Shown piece by piece: positions 1 to 5,839 of a DNA stretch of 11,750 nt. Made by a program: the position numbers and the translations under genes. Each line of letters opens with the position of its first letter. The stretch's first letter is position 1. Source of the stretch: Caldilineae bacterium (GTDB lineage: Bacteria > Chloroflexota > Anaerolineae > J102); NCBI GenBank assembly GCA_011176555.1, contig DUEF01000190.1, forward strand, positions 1-11,750, given 5' to 3'. The notes beneath the pieces were generated by a model, which was not told where the DNA came from, made no database searches, and saw only the letters and a list, made by a program, of their open reading frames with translations.

Positions 1-507
1 CAACGCCGCCCAGTGCAACGGCGTGGCATCCTGCCCCCGGTACACGATCAGCCACCACCCCACCAGCCCGAGCAGCCACCACACGGCCACTGAACCCCAC
101 CTGGCCCCGGCATCATCCAGCCCCACCAGGTTGCCGAACCCGACCAGCGCCGCGATGTAAAAGAGGTGGCCGATGCCAAATGAGGCAATCCCGCCCGCCA
201 CGCGGTTGCGGATGGGGAGCAATTTGGCCATCGCCAGATCGCCGAGAAAGCCAAAGCTCATGCCGACGGCGATGAGCAGGGCATAGTTCCCGGCCCCGGT
301 GTGTTGCACGAACAGCCACCAGCTCCAGGCCGCCAGCACCAGCGTGGCCGACGAGGCCATGCGCGTCCACACCGGCATACGTCGATAGCGTTTCTCCGGG
401 TCCGATCCGAAGGCAAAGCCGCCGAACAGCAGCATCGCCCACAGGATCAGCAAGCCCAATAGCCACAGGCGCTGCGGGGATGTGAGGTGAAGAACAAGAT
501 TGCTCAT
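1..507 (-). CDS. YhhN/TMEM86-family membrane protein (lysoplasmalogenase-like), 3' end cut by window edge
   Basis: The frame is open from the ATG at 507 to the left edge, 169 codons without a stop, so the C-terminus is missing. The protein is very hydrophobic, with likely membrane helices near residues 14-33, 51-68, 75-92, 106-122 and 137-155. A Gly-Asp pair (G89-D90) follows a Phe-Gly-Phe-Leu helix end, and a later F110-G-I-G-H114-L-F-Y-I segment resembles the conserved GD and F..GH..Y motifs of the YhhN family. Family members are usually a little over 200 residues, so about 40 or more are probably lost. Some YhhN/TMEM86 proteins cleave the vinyl-ether bond of lysoplasmalogens in membranes; bacterial members are mostly untested. 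No clear Shine-Dalgarno site precedes the ATG. The DUF1294 gene ends 28 bases upstream, so the two may share a transcript. Family assignment is fairly secure, enzymatic function is not. Confidence 0.78.
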   Translation of the reverse strand, partial: MSNLVLHLTSPQRLWLLGLLILWAMLLFGGFAFGSDPEKRYRRMPVWTRMASSATLVLAAWSWWLFVQHTGAGNYALLIAVGMSFGFLGDLAMAKLLPIRNRVAGGIASFGIGHLFYIAALVGFGNLVGLDDAGARWGSVAVWWLLGLVGWWLIVYRGQDATPLHWAAL

Positions 508-535
508 GATTTAGGTCTGATCAGAGAAGACGATG

Positions 536-904
536 TCACTTCGCAACAAATAACATGTAGAAAATGACGCCGTGCAGGATGGTGGCAAGGGAGAGCACGG
601 CCCAAAACACCGATTTGCGGCGTTTGTGATTGAACACGAACATGCCCAACCAGCCGCCGATGAAACCGCCCGCCAGGGCCGCGCCGTGCAGCACGATTTC
701 AGGCACGCGGCCGCCGCCAAGCTTCGCTTCCATCTTATCGTAGCCGTACAGGGCGAACGTCACCACCGTCCACGCCACCAGCCACGAAATGTACGGGGGC
801 AGGACGTTTTGGAAGATGAGCAGGGCGATGAATCCGCCCACGGCCAGAAGGATGGCGATGGCGCCGAAAGTGAATTTTGGGGATCGTTTGGACATGGGAA
901 TCAT
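536..904 (-). CDS. DUF1294 family small membrane protein
   Basis: A 122-residue protein with about four hydrophobic helices (roughly 12-35, 38-54, 70-91 and 99-119). The conserved DUF1294 pattern is visible: Y53-G-Y-D-K57, then R66-V-P-E69, a Gly-rich helix with G83-G-W-L-G-M88, and F91-N-H-K-R-R-K97 followed by F100. The function of DUF1294 proteins is not established; they are short integral membrane proteins. The ATG at 904 overlaps the stop of the upstream PIN toxin gene as ATGA, which points to translational coupling. A second ATG at 895 (starting Met-Ser-Lys-Arg) is also possible, and neither has a good Shine-Dalgarno site. Because of the overlap, this gene is probably the third cistron of the toxin-antitoxin transcript, though a role in that system is not implied. 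Confidence 0.85.
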   Translation of the reverse strand: MIPMSKRSPKFTFGAIAILLAVGGFIALLIFQNVLPPYISWLVAWTVVTFALYGYDKMEAKLGGGRVPEIVLHGAALAGGFIGGWLGMFVFNHKRRKSVFWAVLSLATILHGVIFYMLFVAK

Positions 905-1335
905 TCGAGTAAATCGCTGGGACGACGGGTACTGACGGCGGGGGCGGAACGCTCAAGTTGTTGTTTGTCACGAGTGACCAATACGGTTCCAAAACGCTGC
1001 GCGACAGCGACATAAACCGCATCGCTGCCGCGTAACCGATACTGTGCAGCGATTTGCATTGTTTGCATGGACAGAGAGCGATCAAGCGCTACTGCCATGA
1101 TGTTTGGCAGGTTCGACAATTCCTGGGCATATCGAATGGCGATCTGTGTGTCATTTCGCGCTCGCGCTGCACCGGCAGCCACTTCGGGGAAAAGCAATGT
1201 AGGCACGATAATGGGCCTATCCAGTTGCTGCAAGCGTAACAAAAAAGCTCTGCTTTCCTCATGATCCGCCTCAAAAGGATTGAAGGCATTGAGGAATACA
1301 CTGGCATCGACAGTGAAAATCGTCGTCATAATCAT
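901..1335 (-). CDS. PIN-domain toxin (VapC-type ribonuclease)
   Basis: A 144-residue protein with a complete PIN fold signature. The acidic metal-binding residues are in their usual places: D10 in the first strand (Val-Asp-Ala-Ser), E51 in Pro-Glu-Val-Ala-Ala, D105 in Gly-Ser-Asp-Ala-Val-Tyr-Val-Ala, and D123 in Thr-Arg-Asp-Lys. PIN toxins are Mg2+-dependent ribonucleases that cut tRNA, rRNA or mRNA when their antitoxin is lost; the target here cannot be read from sequence. The gene starts 2 bases after the antitoxin stop, the standard antitoxin-first order. The ATG at 1335 is favoured by an AGG-rich stretch just upstream; an in-frame ATG at 1329 would remove only two residues. All four acidic residues are intact, so the toxin should be active. 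It ends overlapping the DUF1294 gene by 4 bases. Confidence 0.92.
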   Translation of the reverse strand: MIMTTIFTVDASVFLNAFNPFEADHEESRAFLLRLQQLDRPIIVPTLLFPEVAAGAARARNDTQIAIRYAQELSNLPNIMAVALDRSLSMQTMQIAAQYRLRGSDAVYVAVAQRFGTVLVTRDKQQLERSAPAVSTRRPSDLLE

Positions 1336-1337
1336 GC

Positions 1338-1610
1338 CTACCTGCGAATATCCGCCAGGAGTTGGTCAGTGGTGATCTCTGGATCCCAACCGCTGCTGAT
1401 CTCTTCTCCCAAACGCCAGAACGCTTCCCACGCATCGTTGGCCAAACCGGCGACAATCTGATTTTGGTTTACATCCGTAATCGGGGGGGGGATAAGCAAT
1501 CCGGTCGGGTGTCCACGATGCGTGATGACATAACTTACGCCTTGTTCACGCACTGCTTGTAGTATTTCCGAAGTATGCGCTTTGAACTCACGGACGCCAA
1601 TTTCAGGCAT
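1338..1610 (-). CDS. Phd/YefM family antitoxin
   Basis: A 90-residue protein whose first 45 residues match the Phd/YefM DNA-binding fold: Gly-Val-Arg-Glu-Phe-Lys (5-10), a helix with Ile-Leu near 16-17, then Val-Ile-Thr-His-Arg-Gly (28-33) and a Leu-Leu-Ile-Pro strand. The C-terminal half, rich in Asp, Glu and Trp, would be the flexible part that wraps the toxin. Family antitoxins block the toxin directly and repress their own operon by binding a palindrome at the promoter. The ATG at 1610 has a perfect AGGAGG five bases upstream, among the best ribosome sites in the window and in keeping with the need for excess antitoxin. Codons 40-43 (Ile-Pro-Pro-Pro) contain a run of nine C residues, which could slip. 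The PIN toxin gene follows after 2 bases. Confidence 0.92.
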   Translation of the reverse strand: MPEIGVREFKAHTSEILQAVREQGVSYVITHRGHPTGLLIPPPITDVNQNQIVAGLANDAWEAFWRLGEEISSGWDPEITTDQLLADIRR

Positions 1611-1615
1611 GATAA

Positions 1616-1621
1616 CCTCCT
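1616..1621 (-). promoter_or_regulatory. Strong Shine-Dalgarno site of the antitoxin gene
   Basis: Read on the minus strand this is AGGAGG, five bases before the ATG at 1610. It fixes the antitoxin start. Most other genes here lack a site this good. Confidence 0.85.
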
Positions 1622-1627
1622 AATCAA

Positions 1628-1649
1628 TGTAGTTTCTTCTGTGACTACA
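1628..1649. promoter_or_regulatory. Inverted repeat, probable antitoxin operator
   Basis: TGTAGT and ACTACA form perfect 6-bp arms around a 10-base centre. The repeat touches the -10 box by one base and covers the expected transcription start (about 1642) of the antitoxin-toxin operon. Phd/YefM antitoxins repress their own promoters by binding palindromes in this position, so an operator role is likely. Binding itself is inferred. Confidence 0.6.
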
Positions 1650-1677
1650 TTATACACGACTGAGCACAGAAGGACAA
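1649..1677 (-). promoter_or_regulatory. Sigma70-type promoter of the toxin-antitoxin operon
   Basis: On the minus strand a TTGTCC -35 element (1677-1672; 4 of 6 consensus bases) is followed after exactly 17 bases by a perfect TATAAT -10 element (1654-1649). The predicted start near 1642 gives a leader of about 30 bases before the antitoxin ATG, with the AGGAGG site inside it. Confidence 0.7.
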
Positions 1678-1690
1678 AGCACCTGGAATA

Positions 1691-1794
1691 CGTCATTTCG
1701 ACGACCAGCGGGAGGAGAAATCTCCTGAATAACCAGCGGGAAGCCTGTTCCGAGCCAGAACGAGGGAACTAATCTCCTGGATGATCAGCGTGGG
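1691..1794. repeat. Degenerate intergenic repeat, about three units
   Basis: Two 22-base units at 1719-1740 and 1771-1792 match at 18 of 22 positions; both begin AATCTCCTG and contain CAGCG. A third, partial unit ending GACCAGCGGG lies at 1691-1712. Between the units is a small dyad, GGAGAAATCTCC at 1714-1725. The stretch lies between the toxin-antitoxin promoter and the end of the serine hydrolase gene, with no plausible coding sequence. It resembles degenerate dispersed spacer repeats, but no second locus for it exists in this window. Confidence 0.55.
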
Positions 1795-1813
1795 TGATTA
1801 TGTAGGGATGCCG

Positions 1814-1828
1814 CGTGTTGGCAACACG
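1814..1828. other. Short stem-loop downstream of the serine hydrolase gene
   Basis: CGTGTT and AACACG form a perfect 6-bp stem with a 3-base loop, 38 bases past the stop of the serine hydrolase gene. No T-run follows on the minus strand, so it does not meet the form of an intrinsic terminator. It may protect the 3' end of the guaA transcript or be part of the repeat-rich spacer. Confidence 0.35.
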
Positions 1829-1865
1829 TCCTGCGCTTCAACATGACTGGTTCTTATTCCCGCCT

Positions 1866-3341
1866 TTAATTCTCTCCCGCCCCGATCTGTTCTCCTGGCT
1901 CGAAGGGCGGCAATTGTTCCTTGCCCTGGCGCGCGAGGAAGAAATTCCAGACCAACCGGCTGAGATCGTTCATCAGGGGATTGCTGTAATCCCACACCAC
2001 CCAGCCTTGCTGGTAGACGAAAATGGCCAGGACATACGGCCCCTCCGGCCCGTAGATGAGGGCGACATCGCCCTGGGTGTCGGTTCCGTAGCCGTGCTTG
2101 TGGGCCACTCGGGCATCGTCGGGCACGCCGTACTTGATCAGATAGCCCATCGGGTTCTGCTCCATCCAGCCGACCAACTCCGCACACTCTTCCTGGGTGA
2201 TCTGTTCGGGATAGGCGGCGAGCAGGTTGCCGCGGCCCTCCGCACACTGGCCGATGTCCGCCATGAGTTGGCCGATGTCTTTGGGCGTGGTCTGCATGGC
2301 GGGATCGGGGAAGGTGTTGTATTCGGGATTGGTGTTGGCCGGGGTGCGCACAATGGGCGGTTTCAGATCGCTGTCGTAAGGAATAGCGATGAAGGTGTTG
2401 TCCAGGCCCAATTCGTGGGCGAATTCCGTCACCGCTCTCGCCCCGGCCAACGTGTCGCGCTTGCCGATGTGGTACATCAGGGCGTTGGCCGCAGCGTTGC
2501 TGGCCGTGGTCGATTTGACCGTATCGCTGATCCAGCGGGTGATGTTGTCGTCCAGCGGCGCTTCGTAATCGTGATAAACTTTGAGCAGGATGGGAAGCTT
2601 GACGGTGCTCATGCCGGCAAAGGCGGTGTCGGCGTCGATATCGATGACTTCGCCGCTGGGCAGATGCTGGAAATAGACGCTGTAAATGCCGGGGAATTTC
2701 TCCAGACGCTGGCGCAGGGCGTTTTCCAGGCTCTCGAAGTCAGGAGGCGTTGCCGGCATCTCCCGCAAGACCAGCCGGGCCGAACGGTCGTTGCTGCTCT
2801 GAAACGCCGCGACGATGTTGATGGCGCTCTCGCTGAGGTCGGCGTAGCGACCGGGCTGCCCGGGCACAAAAGTGAGGGTGTCGAGTTTGGCGTAACCGGG
2901 CGTGGGATCGTTGTCGTACGCATCCGCCTGCGCTTGCAGCCAGGCGCCGAGTTTGTCCCGATCATAATCGTAGATCAGAGGAACATCGCCGCCCAAAGGA
3001 GGTTTTTGCAGGAGATAGAGGAGAAAATCCCGTACAGCGTACACGCCCCCACCGTATTTCTGCGCCCGCTCGACCATCGTTTCTGCATCCACCCGGAATC
3101 CGATCTCGTTGGCCCGCAAAACGATGCGATTGTCGCCGTGGAGTACGAGGATGGGGCTTTCGAACACGCTGCGCAGGTTGGCGGCGGCTTCTTCTGCGGT
3201 GGCCCCGCCGATGTTCATCCCGCCCAGGGTGACGCCCGCGGGGATGGCGTCCCGCGTTTCGATATAATCCATCAACTGGGGGCCGATGAACACAACGGCC
3301 GCGGCAATGGCCAGGAGGATGAACAAACGGAGATACTTCAT
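1866..3341 (-). CDS. Membrane-anchored class A beta-lactamase-like serine hydrolase with YoaR/VanW-type N-terminal domain
   Basis: A 491-residue protein. Residues 4-20 are a hydrophobic helix without a clear cleavage site, likely a membrane anchor or signal. Residues 34-94 resemble the YoaR/VanW-type putative peptidoglycan-binding domain (Gly-Val-Thr-Leu-Gly-Gly, then Gly-Gly-Ala-Thr-Ala-Glu-Glu-Ala). The C-terminal half resembles class A beta-lactamases: the nucleophile motif S245-T-V-K248, S281-N-A at the SDN position, and K415-H-G417 for the KTG motif. The SDN variant and only 36 residues between the first two motifs differ from true class A enzymes. It may be a penicillin-interacting or cell-wall serine hydrolase outside the membrane; resistance is not shown. 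The ATG at 3341 puts the hydrophobic helix at the N-terminus. A longer frame from 3455 would overlap guaA and add an unlikely prefix. It starts 7 bases after guaA, so the pair is probably one transcript. Confidence 0.85.
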   Translation of the reverse strand: MKYLRLFILLAIAAAVVFIGPQLMDYIETRDAIPAGVTLGGMNIGGATAEEAAANLRSVFESPILVLHGDNRIVLRANEIGFRVDAETMVERAQKYGGGVYAVRDFLLYLLQKPPLGGDVPLIYDYDRDKLGAWLQAQADAYDNDPTPGYAKLDTLTFVPGQPGRYADLSESAINIVAAFQSSNDRSARLVLREMPATPPDFESLENALRQRLEKFPGIYSVYFQHLPSGEVIDIDADTAFAGMSTVKLPILLKVYHDYEAPLDDNITRWISDTVKSTTASNAAANALMYHIGKRDTLAGARAVTEFAHELGLDNTFIAIPYDSDLKPPIVRTPANTNPEYNTFPDPAMQTTPKDIGQLMADIGQCAEGRGNLLAAYPEQITQEECAELVGWMEQNPMGYLIKYGVPDDARVAHKHGYGTDTQGDVALIYGPEGPYVLAIFVYQQGWVVWDYSNPLMNDLSRLVWNFFLARQGKEQLPPFEPGEQIGAGEN

Positions 3342-3348
3342 AAATGCG

Positions 3349-4917
3349 TCACTCCCACTCGATGGTGGCGGGAGGCTTGGAAGTAATATCGTACACCACG
3401 CGATTGACGCCGTCCACTTCGTTGACGATGCGGTTGGCCATGCGCCCCAGGACATCGTCGGGCAGTTTGGCCCAGTCTGCGGTCATAAAATCATCGGTGG
3501 TGACGACGCGCACGGCCACCACGTTGGCGTAGGTGCGGTAATCGCCCATCACGCCGACGCTGCGCACGGGTAGCAGCACGGCAAAGGCCTGGGCGGTGGC
3601 CCGGTACAGTCCGGCGGCATCCAACTCCTGAATGACGATGGCGTCGGCCTGGCGCAGGGTCTCCAGGCGTTCCCAGGTCACTTCGCCCAGGATGCGGATG
3701 GCGAGGCCCGGTCCGGGGAAAGGATGCCGCCAGACCACGCGTTCGGGCAGGCCCAGGGCCAAGCCCACCCGTCGCACTTCATCTTTGAACAGGTAGCGCA
3801 GCGGCTCCAGCAGCTCGAAATCGATGTCTTCGGGCAGGCCGCCGACATTGTGATGCGTTTTGATGGTGCGGGCCGAACGCTCGCGCCCACTGGCCGCGCT
3901 TTCGATCACGTCCGGGTACAACGTGCCCTGGGCGAGATAGCGATAAGGTCGGCCGGGGTTTTCCGCCACCAAGCGCGCGGCCTCGGCCTCGAACACGCGC
4001 ACGAAGCGGTGGCCGATGGCCTTGCGTTTGGCTTCGGGGTCGGTCACGCCCTCCAGGTCGGACAAAAACTGCTCGGTGGCGTTGACGCTGACCAGATTCA
4101 TGCCGTGCGCTCGCTGGAAGGTGTCGATCACGTCGTCCGCCTCGCCAAGGCGCAGCAGCCCGTGATCGACGAACACGCAGGTGAGCTGGTCGCCGATGGC
4201 CTGGTGCACCAGCGCCGCCACCACCGAGGAATCGACCCCGCCGCTGAGCCCGCACAGCACGCGTGTTTCCCCCACCTTCTCTTTGATCTCGGCCACTGTT
4301 TCCGCGATGAAATGGCTCGGCGTCCAGTCCGCGCTGAGCCCGGCCACATCGAACAGGAAATTGCGCAGGATGTCCAGGCCTTGCTGCGTGTGTTGCACTT
4401 CGGGATGGAACTGCACCGCGTAGCGGTGGTTGGCCACGTCACCCATCATCGCCATGCTGTCGTTGCGGGAACTGCCCAGGGCCGTCCAGCCGGGCGGCGG
4501 CTGGTCCACATGGTCGCTGTGGCTCATCCACGCGTGCAGCGTTTCGGGCAGTCCGGCCATGAGCGGCGATGCCGTGGTGATGCGGACTTCGGTATGGCCG
4601 AACTCGCGGGCGGTGGCGGGCGCGACATGGCCGCCGAGAGCCTGGGCCAGCGCCTGCATGCCGTAGCAGATGCCCAGCACGGGCTTGCCGCTCTCCAGCA
4701 CGATGGCGGGTAGACGCGGGGCGTCCGGTTCATAAATGCTGGCCGGGCCGCCGGAGAGGATGAAGGCATCGGCGCGGGCGAACCGGGCGTCGGGCGCGTC
4801 CCAATGCACGAGTTCGCTGTAGACGCCGAGGTCGCGCACGCGCCGGGCGATGAGCTGGGCGGTCTGCGAGCCAAAATCGATGACGATGACGGTTTGATGG
4901 TGTGAGGGCATGGGCAT
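3349..4917 (-). CDS. guaA: GMP synthase (glutamine-hydrolysing)
   Basis: Makes GMP from XMP, ATP and glutamine, the last step of de novo guanine nucleotide synthesis, in the cytosol. All parts are present in 522 residues, the usual length. Residues 9-190 are the class I glutamine amidotransferase with C84 in Gly-Ile-Cys-Tyr-Gly and the H171/E173 partners in Phe-His-Pro-Glu-Val. The ATP pyrophosphatase domain begins near 200, with the P-loop S225-G-G-V-D-S-S231. The dimerisation domain ends with the canonical Ile-Thr-Ser-Lys-Pro-Pro-Ala-Thr-Ile-Glu-Trp-Glu tail. The ATG at 4917 is the upstream-most start; another at 4911 would lose two residues. Neither has a clear Shine-Dalgarno site. A plausible promoter lies about 30 bases upstream and the PspC-gene terminator insulates it on the other side. 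The serine hydrolase gene follows after 7 bases. Confidence 0.97.
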   Translation of the reverse strand: MPMPSHHQTVIVIDFGSQTAQLIARRVRDLGVYSELVHWDAPDARFARADAFILSGGPASIYEPDAPRLPAIVLESGKPVLGICYGMQALAQALGGHVAPATAREFGHTEVRITTASPLMAGLPETLHAWMSHSDHVDQPPPGWTALGSSRNDSMAMMGDVANHRYAVQFHPEVQHTQQGLDILRNFLFDVAGLSADWTPSHFIAETVAEIKEKVGETRVLCGLSGGVDSSVVAALVHQAIGDQLTCVFVDHGLLRLGEADDVIDTFQRAHGMNLVSVNATEQFLSDLEGVTDPEAKRKAIGHRFVRVFEAEAARLVAENPGRPYRYLAQGTLYPDVIESAASGRERSARTIKTHHNVGGLPEDIDFELLEPLRYLFKDEVRRVGLALGLPERVVWRHPFPGPGLAIRILGEVTWERLETLRQADAIVIQELDAAGLYRATAQAFAVLLPVRSVGVMGDYRTYANVVAVRVVTTDDFMTADWAKLPDDVLGRMANRIVNEVDGVNRVVYDITSKPPATIEWE

Positions 4918-4943
4918 TTCGGAATACGGATTGAGGATTGCCT

Positions 4944-4972
4944 ATTTTACCCCACGAACTCCTGATTCTCCA
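4944..4972 (-). promoter_or_regulatory. Possible promoter of guaA
   Basis: On the minus strand a TGGAGA -35-like element (4972-4967; 4 of 6) and a TAAAAT -10 element (4949-4944; 5 of 6) are 17 bases apart. Transcription would start near 4937, leaving a leader of about 20 bases, too short for a riboswitch. It sits just after the terminator of the preceding gene, where a promoter is expected. Confidence 0.45.
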
Positions 4973-4986
4973 TGTCGGCATCAAGC

Positions 4987-5014
4987 AAAAAGCCGCCCGG
5001 ACATTCAGGCGGCT
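4987..5014 (-). terminator. Intrinsic terminator of the PspC-domain gene
   Basis: Read on the minus strand, AGCCGCC (5014-5008) pairs perfectly with GGCGGCT (4997-4991) across a 10-base loop, and a run of five T follows (4991-4987). It lies 24 bases past the stop of the PspC gene and ends before the guaA promoter. Confidence 0.88.
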
Positions 5015-5038
5015 CTTTGTGGAAAGCGGGTGATTTGA

Positions 5039-5314
5039 TTATGCGGCTTCAGGTTCATCCACAACCACGGGCGCAGGCTTCTCTTCAACCTGTTTGCTTT
5101 CCTGTGCTGCTGGCGCTTTGGCGCTCACCGGCTGTTCCGGGATCACAATCCAGGATAGGATGTAGACGAGGACGCCGCCACCGCCCCACAGGGTCAGAAA
5201 CAGAAGCGCGAGGCGCACGAGGGTGGGATCGATATTGAAGTATTCGCCGAGGCCGCCGCAAACGCCGGCGATCATGCGGTCATCACGAGAACGGTAGAGT
5301 CGTTTTCCAGACAT
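5039..5314 (-). CDS. PspC-domain membrane protein
   Basis: A 91-residue protein. Residues 4-58 form a complete PspC domain: Lys-Arg-Leu-Tyr-Arg-Ser, then I15-A-G-V-C-G-G-L-G23, Y25-F-N-I-D-P-T-L-V-R34, and a membrane helix over about 34-58 ending Trp-Ile-Val-Ile-Pro. The rest (60-91) is a low-complexity Ala/Pro/Glu/Val tail. In enterobacteria PspC helps sense envelope stress in the phage-shock system; short stand-alone PspC proteins are common in other phyla and mostly uncharacterised. No pspA or pspB is near. The ATG at 5314 is supported by AAGGAG six bases upstream. A terminator follows the gene and another (for the 68-aa gene) lies upstream, so it is probably transcribed alone. Confidence 0.93.
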   Translation of the reverse strand: MSGKRLYRSRDDRMIAGVCGGLGEYFNIDPTLVRLALLFLTLWGGGGVLVYILSWIVIPEQPVSAKAPAAQESKQVEEKPAPVVVDEPEAA

Positions 5315-5320
5315 GGGTCG

Positions 5321-5326
5321 CTCCTT
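5321..5326 (-). promoter_or_regulatory. Shine-Dalgarno site of the PspC-domain gene
   Basis: AAGGAG on the minus strand, six bases before the ATG at 5314; it fixes the start. Confidence 0.8.
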
Positions 5327-5382
5327 GGTTAGGGTTCGGTCGATTCTACTTCCCTATACGGCGGTTGATTGTTTCGGGTTTC

Positions 5383-5412
5383 AAAAAACACCGCCTGGGC
5401 TGGAGGCGGTGT
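5383..5412 (-). terminator. Intrinsic terminator downstream of the 68-aa protein gene
   Basis: On the minus strand ACACCGCC (5412-5405) pairs perfectly with GGCGGTGT (5395-5388) across a 9-base loop, followed directly by six T (5388-5383). It is 96 bases past the stop of the 68-aa gene, with an AT-rich repeat in between, and is the first terminator that transcript would meet. Confidence 0.88.
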
Positions 5413-5418
5413 CGTAAT

Positions 5419-5477
5419 GATCGAAGATTGAAGATCAAAGATTAAAAACGACTCACTCGGCAATCGTTAATCATTCA
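5419..5477. repeat. AT-rich micro-repeat spacer
   Basis: An AT-rich run of near-repeats of the form RAAGATTRAAGATC (5424-5445) followed by CGGCAATCGTTAATCATTCA (5458-5477). The latter matches 17 of 20 bases of the spacer at 9377-9396, showing that the same element occurs at two loci. It lies in the untranslated 3' part of the 68-aa gene transcript. Its function is unknown. Confidence 0.55.
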
Positions 5478-5508
5478 TCTTTAGCGCTTGATTCTGGCAT
5501 GTAGCCTT

Positions 5509-5715
5509 CTACAACCCCGCCGCCCGGAGATGGGCGCTGAGTTGGAACATGGTGACATGCGAGGGATCGTAGTTGACGCGCACCTCGCCATTGTCCTCGT
5601 TTACCTGCAGTTCCTTGACTCCGGGCAGATCGAATATCTGCTTCACCCGTTCGATCCAATCCCTGCGGTCGATGCTATCGACCCAGAGCGTTGTCCAAGA
5701 TAGTTGTTTTTCCAT
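5509..5715 (-). CDS. Small HMA-fold-like protein without the metal-binding CxxC
   Basis: A 68-residue protein. Its pattern (a first strand near 4-12, a helix 16-28, Gly-Val-Lys-Glu-Leu-Gln-Val at 32-38, Glu-Val-Arg-Val-Asn-Tyr-Asp-Pro at 44-51, a second helix 54-65 ending Ala-Ala-Gly-Leu) follows the beta-alpha-beta-beta-alpha-beta layout of heavy-metal-associated (HMA) domains. The Cys-x-x-Cys loop of metal chaperones is absent; the protein has no cysteine at all. It therefore probably does not bind Cu or Zn in the normal way, and its role is unknown. The ATG at 5715 has a GAGG seven bases upstream. An extended -10 promoter precedes it and a terminator follows, so it looks like a single-gene unit just downstream of recN. 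The HMA relation is my reading of the pattern, and only moderately sure. Confidence 0.75.
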   Translation of the reverse strand: MEKQLSWTTLWVDSIDRRDWIERVKQIFDLPGVKELQVNEDNGEVRVNYDPSHVTMFQLSAHLRAAGL

Positions 5716-5756
5716 GAAAGCCTCACTGAGATGTGGACGACTGTATGATGGCCTTC

Positions 5757-5785
5757 ATTATAACATTGGCTGCGCCCAGGGTGAA
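5757..5785 (-). promoter_or_regulatory. Extended -10 promoter of the 68-aa protein gene
   Basis: On the minus strand TGTTATAAT contains a perfect -10 box (5762-5757) with the TG extension; a TTCACC -35-like element (5785-5780; 4 of 6) lies 17 bases upstream. The start would be near 5750, giving a leader of about 35 bases. It lies in the spacer after recN, so the small gene need not depend on recN transcription. Confidence 0.65.
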
Positions 5786-5839
5786 AAAGGCCGGGAAGGT
5801 TGAAAGCAAGACGCCGCAACCAGGATGGGGCGCAGATTT

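Noticed and set aside
1691..1794. CRISPR array
   Set aside because: The repeats are few, imperfect and irregularly spaced, and no cas gene is present.
1815..3386. 523-codon open frame on the plus strand
   Set aside because: It lies wholly opposite the serine hydrolase gene. Its protein is His/Gly/Val-rich with no domain, the usual shadow of a GC-rich gene.
3342..3455. Upstream start of the serine hydrolase frame at 3455
   Set aside because: It would overlap guaA by more than 100 bases and add a Ser/Pro/Trp-rich prefix before an obvious N-terminal membrane helix.
3724..4713. 329-codon open frame on the plus strand
   Set aside because: Antisense to guaA, whose motifs are unmistakable. The product has no recognisable features.
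4918..4943. Purine riboswitch before guaA
   Set aside because: The likely leader is only about 20 bases, too short for any known purine riboswitch.
5771..5833. TGCGCCC / GGGCGCA pairing as a recN terminator
   Set aside because: The arms are only 7 bp, about 50 bases apart, and no T-run follows.
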